Both the position numbers and the translations under genes were made by a program. From the NCBI GenBank assembly GCA_963747765.1, contig CAVVGH010000005.1, forward strand, positions 372,001 through 436,000: a stretch of DNA of 64,000 nucleotides. Reading direction: 5' to 3'. The number at the start of each line of letters is the position of its first letter. Position 1 is the stretch's first letter. The notes beneath the pieces were generated by a model. That model was not told the origin of the DNA. It searched no databases and saw only the letters and a program-made list of their open reading frames with translations. Positions 42,339-49,148 of this stretch are shown here, piece by piece. This DNA comes from VRUE01 sp963747765 (GTDB taxonomy: Bacteria > Actinomycetota > Thermoleophilia > Solirubrobacterales > 70-9).

Positions 42339-42941
42339 ATGAGCCGCATCGTCGTGATGAATCACGTCACCCTGGACGGGGTGATGCAGGCGCCGGGTCG
42401 CCCAGAGGAGGACGTCCGAGGCGGGTTCACGCATGGTGGCTGGGCGGCCCACCTGTCCGAAACATCTGACGACGCTGCCGGCAACGCGATGGGCGAGAGG
42501 ATGGCGGCCGGGGGCGGCTTGGCGGGATGGCTGTTCGGGCGGCGCACCTACGAGGACCTGTTGAGCTATTGGAACGAACAGCCCGACAGCCCGTTCGGTC
42601 CGATGCTCAACAAGGCGCCCAAGCACGTCGCGTCGAGGACTCTGACAGAGCCCCTGCCGTGGCCAAACTCAACCCTGCTGCACGGGGATGTCGCTGAGAG
42701 CGTGGGCGCGCTCAAGGCGCAATCCGACGGCGTTCTGGCGATCATGGGCAGCGGCGAGCTGATCGGCTCGTTGATGAGCGCCGGTCTGATTGACGAGTAC
42801 CTGCTGATGATCCACCCGGTCGTGCTCGGCAGCGGACGCCGGCTCTTCCCCGAGGGCGTGCATGTGTCGCTACGGCTGACCGGCAGCACCGCGACGAGCA
42901 CGGGCGTGGTGCTGGCCACCTACGAGCCGGCGGGCGATTGA
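42339..42941 (+). CDS. Dihydrofolate reductase/RibD C-terminal family protein
   Basis: 200 residues from ATG 42339. SRIVVMNHVTLDGVMQAPGR, GGLAGWLFGRRTYEDLLSYW, LPWPNSTLLHGDVAESVGAL, GELIGSLMSAGLIDEYLLMI and HPVVLGSGRRLFPEG cover the NADPH-binding RibD_C/DHFR fold: initial beta strand with S/T-x-D-G, GR(R/T)TYE, and P-V-L-G-x-G. Not a true folate enzyme by sequence; members reduce pyrimidines or act in unknown pathways. A second member is at 46698. Confidence 0.9.
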   Translation: MSRIVVMNHVTLDGVMQAPGRPEEDVRGGFTHGGWAAHLSETSDDAAGNAMGERMAAGGGLAGWLFGRRTYEDLLSYWNEQPDSPFGPMLNKAPKHVASRTLTEPLPWPNSTLLHGDVAESVGALKAQSDGVLAIMGSGELIGSLMSAGLIDEYLLMIHPVVLGSGRRLFPEGVHVSLRLTGSTATSTGVVLATYEPAGD

Positions 42942-42973
42942 GCACCTGAACGGCGCTGCCGCGGGCGGTCTAC

Positions 42974-43082
42974 CCCGACTCGCGGCCGGTCTGCCCGACT
43001 CGCGGCCGGTTTGCCCGACTCGCGGGCGGTCTGGCCCGCCTCGCGGCCGGTCTGCGCCCGACTCGCGGCCGGTCTGCGCGCC
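42974..43082. repeat. Five tandem ~20-bp GC-rich repeats
   Basis: Units of the form CCCGACTCGCGGCCGGTCTG, with small changes, fill the spacer upstream of the acyltransferase gene. Such short tandems commonly vary in copy number. Confidence 0.85.
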
Positions 43083-43169
43083 AGCCGCCGGCGACGGCAA
43101 AGCTGCCGCGGGCTCTGCTCAAGAGCGCCAGTCGAGTAGAACTCCCTTTCCTTGAAGGAGCCGAGCCGC

Positions 43170-43778
43170 ATGTATCGCGTCGCGATGACCGTCTGCCGGC
43201 CGGTGGTTTCCGGCTGGGGGCGACTCGAGGTCGAAGGACTGGAGGCGCTGCCGGCGAGCGGGCCGGCATTGGTGGTTGGCAACCACGACAGTCACTGGGA
43301 CCCGATCGCGGTCGGCGTCTCCGCGCTGGGGCGGCGCCAGATCAGAGCGCTGGCGAAATCGACGCTCTGGGACGTGCGCGGGCTGAGCCCGGTGCTGAAC
43401 GGGATGGGGCAGATCCCGATCGAGCGCGGGGCCGGCGACGCAGGAGCGCTGGCGCGGGCGATCGAGGAGCTGCAGGCCGGCGCCTGCATCGGCGTCTTCC
43501 CCGAAGGCACGCGCTCGCGCGGAGAGGTGCTGCGGGCGCGCAGCGGCGTCGGCAGGCTGGCGCTCGAGGTGCCCGCGGCGCGACTCATCTGCGTGGCGAT
43601 CGAGGGGACCGCCGAGCTGACCGGCTTCCCGCGGCGGCCGCCGCCGCTGCGAGTTCGCTTCTTCGAGCCGGCCGGCGGCCAGGCCGAGGCCAACGAGGAG
43701 CCGGGAGAGATCGCGGCGCGGCTGGTCGCGGAGATTCGGGAGCAGGTCCCCCCGACGATCTCCTATCGCAAGCGCTGA
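43170..43778 (+). CDS. plsC: 1-acyl-sn-glycerol-3-phosphate acyltransferase (PlsC family)
   Basis: 202 residues from ATG 43170 with AAGGAG 9 bases upstream. Motif I is NHDSHWDP (N-H-x4-D), motif III IGVFPEGTRSRGE, and motif IV-like VPAARLICVAIEG. LAKSTLWDVRGLSPVLNGMG with PIERG is motif II. PlsC makes phosphatidic acid at the inner membrane. The overall length is short but complete. Likely a housekeeping paralogue. The tandem repeats directly upstream are odd for a promoter. Confidence 0.92.
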   Translation: MYRVAMTVCRPVVSGWGRLEVEGLEALPASGPALVVGNHDSHWDPIAVGVSALGRRQIRALAKSTLWDVRGLSPVLNGMGQIPIERGAGDAGALARAIEELQAGACIGVFPEGTRSRGEVLRARSGVGRLALEVPAARLICVAIEGTAELTGFPRRPPPLRVRFFEPAGGQAEANEEPGEIAARLVAEIREQVPPTISYRKR

Positions 43779-43818
43779 GGCTCGCACTGCCACCACGATG
43801 ACTTCGCGCGAGCGGGCG

Positions 43819-44844
43819 TCAGCGCACGCCGACGTGCTCGCAGCCGTGGGCCAAATCGCCGCGGTCTCGGAACAGGTCGTCGCGACCCCGGCCGCAGCCG
43901 ACCCGGTCCCCGGCCAACTGCTGGGCGACGTCGATCCGGTCGTCGCCCGGGCCGCCAAAGACCCGGTCGGGCGCGAGGTCGTCGGGGATGCCGCCAACGG
44001 AGCTGTGGTTGACGATCAGGTCGGGCCCCCTGCCGCCCTTGGCCAAATCGCGCCCCGGGCCGACCGAGATCTGGTCGCGACCGCGTCCGCCAAACATCCT
44101 GTCGTTGCCGGCGTCGCCGCTGAGCAGATCGCGAAAGGGACCACCGCTCAGCACATCGTCGCCCGGGCCACCGTTCATCGAGAGGCGTTTGACGGATAGG
44201 AGAACGCCGGTGAAGGCAGGGCCGCCGAGCGCGCTCAGCACATCGTCGCCTCCCTTGGCCTTCACTTTCACTATGAGCTTGTCGCGCCGGCTGACGCCGA
44301 GCGTCACGTCGGCGTCCTGATGGGCGCCGTCCGCCTGGGCGTTGAGATTGACCCCGACCCTGCGCCGCCCGAGCTGGCCGATCTCGATCCGATCGTCCCC
44401 TTCGGTGCCGGTGACGTACAGCGCCTTTGTCTCGTAGGTCTCGTCGATCTCGACCTCGATCTCGTCGGCACCCGGCTCGGGGGTCGCCCCAGGCTCCAGC
44501 GGGCCATCGCCGAGGTAATTGATGAACGGGGCCCCGCTTGCCGTGCTGTACACGATCCGGTCGATGTTGAAGACCGTCGGCGCGGCGCCTGCGCAGACGG
44601 CCGGTTCGCGGTCGGCGTTGTTGAAGACGACGATTCCGTCTTCGCTGCGATAGATGTGGGTGACGCTCTGCGACGTGTCGACGATGCTCAGCACATCGCC
44701 TTCAGGCCCGGCCGGCCCTCGCGATTGGACCTCGCAAGTCACGTTTGCGGCCCGGGCGGGGGCTGCGGTGAGCAACCCAAGCGCCAGCACAGTGGCAATG
44801 GCGACCGCAGCGAAGTGGATCCAGCTGCCGGTGCGAATTGCCAC
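43819..44844 (-). CDS. Exported calcium-binding-type protein with RTX-like repeats
   Basis: 341 residues. Signal IHFAAVAIATVLALGLLTAA PARA. The N-terminal half is a beta-rich domain (CEVQSRGPAGPEGDVLSIV). The C-terminal half has GGxGxD repeats (GGPGDDVLSGGPFRDLLSGD, GNDRMFGGRGRDQISVG, GGPGDDRIDV) and a Cys pair near the end (VGCGRGRDD, GCEHVGVR). Extracellular, probably Ca-stabilised. Similar in style to the 31915 gene. Ends at 43819, near the convergent plsC. Confidence 0.9.
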   Translation of the reverse strand: MAIRTGSWIHFAAVAIATVLALGLLTAAPARAANVTCEVQSRGPAGPEGDVLSIVDTSQSVTHIYRSEDGIVVFNNADREPAVCAGAAPTVFNIDRIVYSTASGAPFINYLGDGPLEPGATPEPGADEIEVEIDETYETKALYVTGTEGDDRIEIGQLGRRRVGVNLNAQADGAHQDADVTLGVSRRDKLIVKVKAKGGDDVLSALGGPAFTGVLLSVKRLSMNGGPGDDVLSGGPFRDLLSGDAGNDRMFGGRGRDQISVGPGRDLAKGGRGPDLIVNHSSVGGIPDDLAPDRVFGGPGDDRIDVAQQLAGDRVGCGRGRDDLFRDRGDLAHGCEHVGVR

Positions 44845-44879
44845 TCGCGCAGCATAGTCCGCCGCGACGGAACCCCAGG

Positions 44880-45299
44880 TCAGAGAACCAGCCGGTACTC
44901 CACGTCGAGCCGAGTGTAGGTTTCGGCCGCGCGGACGTCGAGGCTGAGCAGCTCGGCCCCCGCCGCCCTCGCGGCGAGACCGACGAGGCCGTCGTAGACG
45001 GCGCCACCGCGAACGCCGGCGCCCTGCATCAGCTCGGGCAGGCGGCGCTGCTCGGCGGCGGGCAAGGCGAGCCGCTGCGCCCCGAAGTTGGCGGCCAGGT
45101 ATTCGGTCACCGTCGCGGCGGGCGCGCGGAAGGGCTCCGGCAGCCGGGTCAGCACCGAGTAGGCCTCGAGCGCTGCATGGGCGACGAGCGCCGGGGCGCC
45201 CTCCAGCGCCGCGATCGCCGCGTCGTGCAGCTCGTGCCAGGAGCCGAAGGCGGCGATCGCGACAGAGCTGTCCACGCAGCTCGCGCGCCTGTCGCTCAA
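44880..45299 (-). CDS. VapC-type PIN-domain toxin
   Basis: 139 residues from TTG 45299, which overlaps the antitoxin stop by four bases (TTGA). CVDSSVAIAAFGS has the first Asp, LVAHAALEAYSVLTRL the Glu, GGAVYDGLVGLAARAAGAEL the third Asp, and LLSLDVRAAETYTRL the fourth. Complete PIN site. A GTG at 45275 is the alternative start. Confidence 0.9.
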   Translation of the reverse strand: MSDRRASCVDSSVAIAAFGSWHELHDAAIAALEGAPALVAHAALEAYSVLTRLPEPFRAPAATVTEYLAANFGAQRLALPAAEQRRLPELMQGAGVRGGAVYDGLVGLAARAAGAELLSLDVRAAETYTRLDVEYRLVL

Positions 45300-45544
45300 C
45301 GTCTGACTCGCTCGAGCGTGTCGCGAACCGTCGCTTGGCTGAGGAGCGGCATCTCGCGGTCGGTCACGGCAACGACCCCCGCGCCACGCCGAACGAGGCG
45401 CATCGGCGTCGCCGGCACCTCGAGCTCAAGCCGGCCGTCCTCGCGGGCGGAGATCTCCAGCTCCTCGCCACCGCGCAGCCCAAGCGCATCGCGGAGGGGC
45501 TTGGGGACCACCAAACGCCCCGCCCTGTCGATGGTTACCTTCAT
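45296..45544 (-). CDS. AbrB/MazE-type antitoxin
   Basis: 82 residues: MKVTIDRAGRLVVPKPLRDA LGLRGGEELEIS, then DGRLELEVPATPMRLVRRGA. A clear AbrB swapped-hairpin DNA-binding domain, followed by a short helix (VRDTLERVRR). Overlaps the PIN toxin by four bases. Upstream, ATGGT-N9-ACCAT (around the start) is a possible operator. Confidence 0.92.
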   Translation of the reverse strand: MKVTIDRAGRLVVPKPLRDALGLRGGEELEISAREDGRLELEVPATPMRLVRRGAGVVAVTDREMPLLSQATVRDTLERVRR

Positions 45545-45621
45545 GGTGTCAATCTACCATTACAAATGGCATCAGCGACCCACTCGGGCTCAGCCGCTCC
45601 CTGACGTGGCTGATGATCAGC

Positions 45622-46182
45622 TCAGCCAGCCGACAAGCCCAGAAATTCGGCCGCCTCCAGTACGACCGGATCGCCAATCCCCAGCTTCTCGGTCTGCTCG
45701 AGCTCGATTTCCCCGGCGCCGGCGCGGTCGAACACCGTCCAGTTGATCCAGCTCGCCTCCAGAGTCGACCACCATCGGACCGCAATCGCGTCGTGGTGAG
45801 CGTCGTAGATCTTGGCAACCTGGTTCTGCGTGACGCTGCGCTGGCTGGTCGCGACCTGTGACGGGCGCAGGCACTCGGCCTTCAAAGCGACGGGGTCGTC
45901 GAGGTCGATGACAGTCGCCCCGTCAGGCACCTGCAACGAGGCGAGAGCCATCGGCAATTCGAACCTGACGAGCATCGAGGGCAGCAGCGCCCCGGTTCCC
46001 CGAAACGGGGCGAGTTGCTCGGCAATCGCGGAAACCGGCACCTCGGAGACATAAAGGCAGCCGTAGAGCTCTGGGTTGTCGTGCCTTCCGGCGCCCTGCT
46101 GCTCGCGGGGGAACCAAAGCGCGCCGCCGGGCTCATCCGCTGTCGCGCGCTCATCCAGCGGGAGCGCCCGCCAAAGCTTCAC
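45622..46182 (-). CDS. RES-domain toxin (MbcT-like NAD+ phosphorylase)
   Basis: 186 residues from GTG 46182. The protein begins VKLWRALPLDERATADEPGG, then ALWFPREQQGAGR and SEVPVSAIAEQLAPF. It continues PDGATVIDLDDPVALKAECL and AIYDAHHDAIAVRWWSTLE-type sequence (AKIYDAHHDAIAVRWWSTLE), typical of RES proteins: an initial R near the start, Y in the LYGCLYV strand and the HDAIAVRWWSTLEASW region. RES toxins degrade NAD+. The paired Xre antitoxin overlaps it by four bases. Confidence 0.88.
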   Translation of the reverse strand: MKLWRALPLDERATADEPGGALWFPREQQGAGRHDNPELYGCLYVSEVPVSAIAEQLAPFRGTGALLPSMLVRFELPMALASLQVPDGATVIDLDDPVALKAECLRPSQVATSQRSVTQNQVAKIYDAHHDAIAVRWWSTLEASWINWTVFDRAGAGEIELEQTEKLGIGDPVVLEAAEFLGLSAG

Positions 46183-46511
46183 GCAAATCCGCCGGAGCGC
46201 TCGGCCGCGATGGCGCCGAGCAACTCCTGCGCCCTGCCGGCGCGAACCAGGTCGATCGGACGGCGGTCGCCCAAATGAGGGTTGAGCCCCTGCAGCCACT
46301 GCTCGGCGGCATCCGCCGGATAGAGCCGCAAGAGGCTCGCGACGACCAGCTCGAGCAGGTCGACCCGCTCGGCGTTGGCAAGGTCGATCCCGCCGCCATG
46401 TCGCCAGCGGGTGATTTGCGCCGGACTCACGCCCAGCAGCTCGGCCAGGCGCCGCTGCGAGCCGAGGTCATGGCTCAATGCGGAGATCTTCTCTGCGATC
46501 GCCACTGGCAT
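46179..46511 (-). CDS. Xre/MbcA/ParS-type antitoxin
   Basis: 110 residues from ATG 46511. AEKISALSHDLGSQRRLAEL then LGVSPAQITRWRHGG is the Xre-like HTH, and AEQWLQGLNPHLGDRRPIDL VRAGRAQELLGAI is the MbcA/ParS toxin-binding domain (W-L-x(3)-NP-x-L-x-x-R-x-P-I-x-L). Upstream dyad at 46526-46544 is the probable autoregulatory operator. Partner of the RES protein. Confidence 0.93.
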   Translation of the reverse strand: MPVAIAEKISALSHDLGSQRRLAELLGVSPAQITRWRHGGGIDLANAERVDLLELVVASLLRLYPADAAEQWLQGLNPHLGDRRPIDLVRAGRAQELLGAIAAERSGGFA

Positions 46512-46525
46512 AGACGTCAGTTTAA

Positions 46526-46544
46526 CGCAACGATATTCGTTGCG
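46526..46544. promoter_or_regulatory. Perfect operator dyad upstream of the Xre/RES operon
   Basis: CGCAACGA-TAT-TCGTTGCG: 8-bp perfect arms around a 3-nt spacer, 15 bases upstream of the antitoxin ATG. Confidence 0.75.
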
Positions 46545-46697
46545 AGCGAAACGTCGCGATCCGCGAGGGCTTGGATACGTGGCGCGGGGAGGGCTGCTGC
46601 GGGGGTCTCGACTTGGACGCCGCCGGTTGCTGCGACTGACGTAATGGTCGCGAGCCAACGTCAGCGCCTCGCGGACCTCCTCGGGCCACGCATCGCC

Positions 46698-47252
46698 TCA
46701 GTTGCGATAGCGCAGGTGGACGACGCCGTTGCCGAAGCGCCGCTGGTCCAGCAGTTGAAACCGCGCACGAACGCCCCCGGGCAGGGCGGGTTTGCCGGCC
46801 CCCACGAGGACCGGCACAACAAACAGGTGGCACTCGTCGACGAGGCCGGCGCGGATCGCCTCGCCGGCAAGCTCGGCGCCGCCGATCGTAATGTCGCGGC
46901 TCGCCTCCTCCTTCATTCGACGGACCGCCGAAGGCTCGAACGCCCGCTCGATCCGTGTCTTGGCGCTCGCTGCCCGCTCCAGCCCCCTTGAGTAGACGAC
47001 CTTCTCCGCGGCACGCCAAATCTCGGCGAAGTCGCGCGCCGGGTCCCGCTGCTCGGGGCCGGCTGCCGCCGTCTCCCAATAGACCATCGTCTCGTACATC
47101 CGCCGCCCGTAGAGGTAGGTGCCGATCGGCCGCTCGAGGTCGTTGATGAACGCGTGCAGCTCATCGTCTGGCGTGGCCCAGTCGAAGTTGCCGTCGGCGT
47201 CCTCGACATAGCCGTCGAGGGACGAGATGGCGGAGTAGATCAGCCTGGCCAC
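46698..47252 (-). CDS. Dihydrofolate reductase/RibD C-terminal family protein
   Basis: 184 residues from GTG 47252. ARLIYSAISSLDGYVEDADG (S-L-D-G-Y), IGTYLYGRRMYETMVYWETA, RDITIGGAELAGEAIRAGLV DECHLFVVPVLVGAGKPALP make a complete DHFR/RibD_C domain. Four bases after the PAP2 gene stop, so co-transcribed. Paralogue of the 42339 gene with limited identity. Confidence 0.92.
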   Translation of the reverse strand: MARLIYSAISSLDGYVEDADGNFDWATPDDELHAFINDLERPIGTYLYGRRMYETMVYWETAAAGPEQRDPARDFAEIWRAAEKVVYSRGLERAASAKTRIERAFEPSAVRRMKEEASRDITIGGAELAGEAIRAGLVDECHLFVVPVLVGAGKPALPGGVRARFQLLDQRRFGNGVVHLRYRN

Positions 47253-47256
47253 CGGC

Positions 47257-47865
47257 TCAGGCTCGCCAGGCGAGGCCCAAGCGGGCGGCGCCCCGCTCGA
47301 GGGCGCCGTCCCAGAGCCGGCCCGCGAAGTCGGAGAGAGCGTCGACGCGGGCGCGGATCGGGGGGATCCAGAGGAACAGCGCCGCGGCGCCCCCCAGCAC
47401 CGTGCCGGCGAGGATGTCGCTCGGGTAGTGCAGGCCGAGGGCGACGCGGCCGACCGAAACGATGGCGGCGGCGATCAGGGCGACGATGCCCCAGCTCCGC
47501 TTGCGCAGCAGGATCGCGAAGGCGATCGCGAAGGCAGCCGTTGCGTGGTCGCTGGGAAAGCCGGGGTCGCCAGCGTGATGGGAGAAGAGGTGTACGCCGC
47601 TGGGGTCGGCGACGAAGGGCCGCACCCGGTCGACCGCTTCGGAGATGACCTTGCCCGCGGCCAGCCCGAGGCCGGCGCTCAACCCGGCCGCAACGGCGGT
47701 GCGGCGCCAGCTCGCGTAGCGGGTGCCGTGCGCAGCAAGGCAGACGATCACGAGCGTGCCGAGGAAGAGCGCCTCCGAGAGGTTGACGAAGGTCAGCAGG
47801 GGGTCCTCGACGGCGTCGTTGCGGAAGAGGAACCCGTTTAGGGCATGCAAAATCGACCAGTCCAC
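47257..47865 (-). CDS. PAP2-family (undecaprenyl pyrophosphate-phosphatase-like) membrane phosphatase
   Basis: 202 residues from GTG 47865. Membrane spans include FLGTLVIVCLAAHG, TAVAAGLSAGLGLAAG and FAIAFAILLRKRS. The tripartite PAP2 site is KVISEAVDRVRPF (K-x6-RP), FPSDHATAAFAIA (PSxH) and VGRVALGLHYPSD (R-x5-H-x3-D). Dephosphorylates lipid pyrophosphates or phosphatidate at the membrane. Followed by the DHFR-like gene. Its start region and 65 bp upstream are duplicated at 48856. Confidence 0.93.
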   Translation of the reverse strand: MDWSILHALNGFLFRNDAVEDPLLTFVNLSEALFLGTLVIVCLAAHGTRYASWRRTAVAAGLSAGLGLAAGKVISEAVDRVRPFVADPSGVHLFSHHAGDPGFPSDHATAAFAIAFAILLRKRSWGIVALIAAAIVSVGRVALGLHYPSDILAGTVLGGAAALFLWIPPIRARVDALSDFAGRLWDGALERGAARLGLAWRA

Positions 47866-47930
47866 GGTGAAAGGAATGTAACAAGGACACGGGGGCGCGC
47901 CCGGCCGCTGCAGGCAAGTTGGGCGGGCGG
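47860..47930. repeat. 71-bp direct repeat, left copy
   Basis: Begins GTCCACGGTGAAAGGAATGT and ends GGGCGGGCGG; one base differs from the right copy (48856-48926). It spans the PAP2 start codon, and the two copies bracket the Phd/PemK-like toxin module. Confidence 0.93.
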
Positions 47931-47980
47931 TCGTTCGGCCTCAATGGTGGGAGCAGGACGGTTTCGGTCCTCGGGTAGGC

Positions 47981-48019
47981 GCACTGTCGTCCGCCATTGG
48001 TGTTGTCGTCCGACAGTGC
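47981..48019. promoter_or_regulatory. Inverted repeat upstream of the Phd-type antitoxin
   Basis: GCACTGTCG (47981-47989) and CGACAGTGC (48011-48019) are perfect 9-bp arms around a 21-nt spacer that itself repeats TTGTCGTCC. It ends 12 bases before the ATG. Probable operator. Confidence 0.65.
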
Positions 48020-48031
48020 TAACTTGTGCTC

Positions 48032-48310
48032 ATGGCGCTCACCGCCAAGGTTCTCAGCGGCAACGAGGTTCGGGTTCCCGATCCCAAGGTCGGCGAGGTG
48101 ACCGTGATCTCCCGCTACGGGAAGGAGCGCGCGATGCTGATCCACCCCGACGACTTCCATCGCCTCGACGAGCTCGATCGGATGCTCGCCGAGGTTTCCG
48201 ACCTCGCGCCACTCCCGCCGAGCCGGGAGGCCCTCCGCGCCCACATCGAGGAGGGCACGGCGGGCGAACCGATCACCGACCCGGCCAAGCTTGCCGAGCT
48301 CTTTGGCTAG
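48032..48310 (+). CDS. Phd/YefM-type antitoxin
   Basis: 92 residues from ATG 48032: ALTAKVLSGNEVRVPDPKVG, EVTVISRYGKERAMLIHPDD, FHRLDELDRMLAEVSDLAPL. It has the strand-helix pattern RYGKERAMLIHPDDFHRL common to Phd-like antitoxins. C-terminal HIEEGTAGEPITDPAKLAEL is the toxin-binding segment. Overlaps the next gene by up to 8 bases. Confidence 0.8.
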   Translation: MALTAKVLSGNEVRVPDPKVGEVTVISRYGKERAMLIHPDDFHRLDELDRMLAEVSDLAPLPPSREALRAHIEEGTAGEPITDPAKLAELFG

Positions 48311-48854
48311 CTTGCAGCCGCCCCTTGGGCACTGCTATTGGGCACTCGCTCCCTTTGCGCCGGCGCCACCGTTTCGGATCTACCAGGAGGGCGCCGCACC
48401 GCGGTCGGTCGATTCAGTCGAGCCATTCACCGAGGCGGCCCGCAAAGGCGCGAGCGAGTTCGCGCTGCTGGTGCCGGTAAAGGCCCGCCCGGTGCTGGTC
48501 ATCACCGGGATTCTGCCCGAGCACGACGAGGTGTTGGCGCTGCGCCTGCGCCGCTTCGAGAAGCTGCGCTCCGATGCCGAGCGCCAGCGTGTGCGTGAAG
48601 GCGCCGACCCCGGCCTCTTCCATCTCAGCCCCGACCGCTTCAGGGGCCTGCCGGTCGAGAACGCGGCGATCATCAGTGCGCTGCTGCGGCTGCCCGCGGC
48701 GGCGCTCGACCGCCGCACCTCTCTCGGCAGGCTCGAAGACAACGAGCTGCGAGCATTGCATGAGCGCGTCGTGCGCGTTCACGGGTTGAGGCTCGACATG
48801 CTGATCCTCGAGCGCGCCCACGCGCTGGTTCAGCGGGCGCAGCGCAAAGGCTGA
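48303..48854 (+). CDS. PemK/MazF-like toxin
   Basis: About 183 residues; TTG at 48303 or 48312 is the likely start, since no ATG/GTG lies closer. PPFRIYQEGAAPRSVDSVEP, PVKARPVLVITGILPEHDEV, DPGLFHLSPDRFRGLPVENA and LGRLEDNELRALHERVVRVH show the SH3-like PemK fold (ARPVLVITG as the central strand). Second gene of a module that looks inserted: 71-bp direct repeats flank it. RNase activity is inferred. Confidence 0.72.
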   Translation: MASLQPPLGHCYWALAPFAPAPPFRIYQEGAAPRSVDSVEPFTEAARKGASEFALLVPVKARPVLVITGILPEHDEVLALRLRRFEKLRSDAERQRVREGADPGLFHLSPDRFRGLPVENAAIISALLRLPAAALDRRTSLGRLEDNELRALHERVVRVHGLRLDMLILERAHALVQRAQRKG

Positions 48855-48855
48855 G

Positions 48856-48926
48856 TGTCCACGGTGAAAGGAATGTAACAAGGACACGGGGGCGCGCCCG
48901 ACCGCTGCAGGCAAGTTGGGCGGGCG
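48856..48926. repeat. 71-bp direct repeat, right copy
   Basis: Copy of 47860-47930 starting one base after the toxin stop. The bases 48927-49148 carry no further gene apart from the promoter of the collagen-like gene. Confidence 0.93.
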
Positions 48927-49148
48927 GCCGCGCAACCTGTGCGATGCGGAGGTCAGTAGAAGGCACGCGAATTCATCGGGGCCGGCACGTCGCGAATCGG
49001 TCCCTCACAACTTTGCGGTAATGGCCTTTGCGACTTACCCGTATCGCTGCGTTGGCGGTGTCGGGGGAGCGGATATTGTGCCGGGCCTCGACGGAGCCCG
49101 GAGCCATAGCCGTGGCACTGTGACAGTTACCTCATGCAAGGAGACAGT

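Noticed and set aside
47154..47841. Plus-strand frames opposite PAP2 and the DHFR-like gene
   Set aside because: PAP2 and RibD motifs lie on the minus strand.
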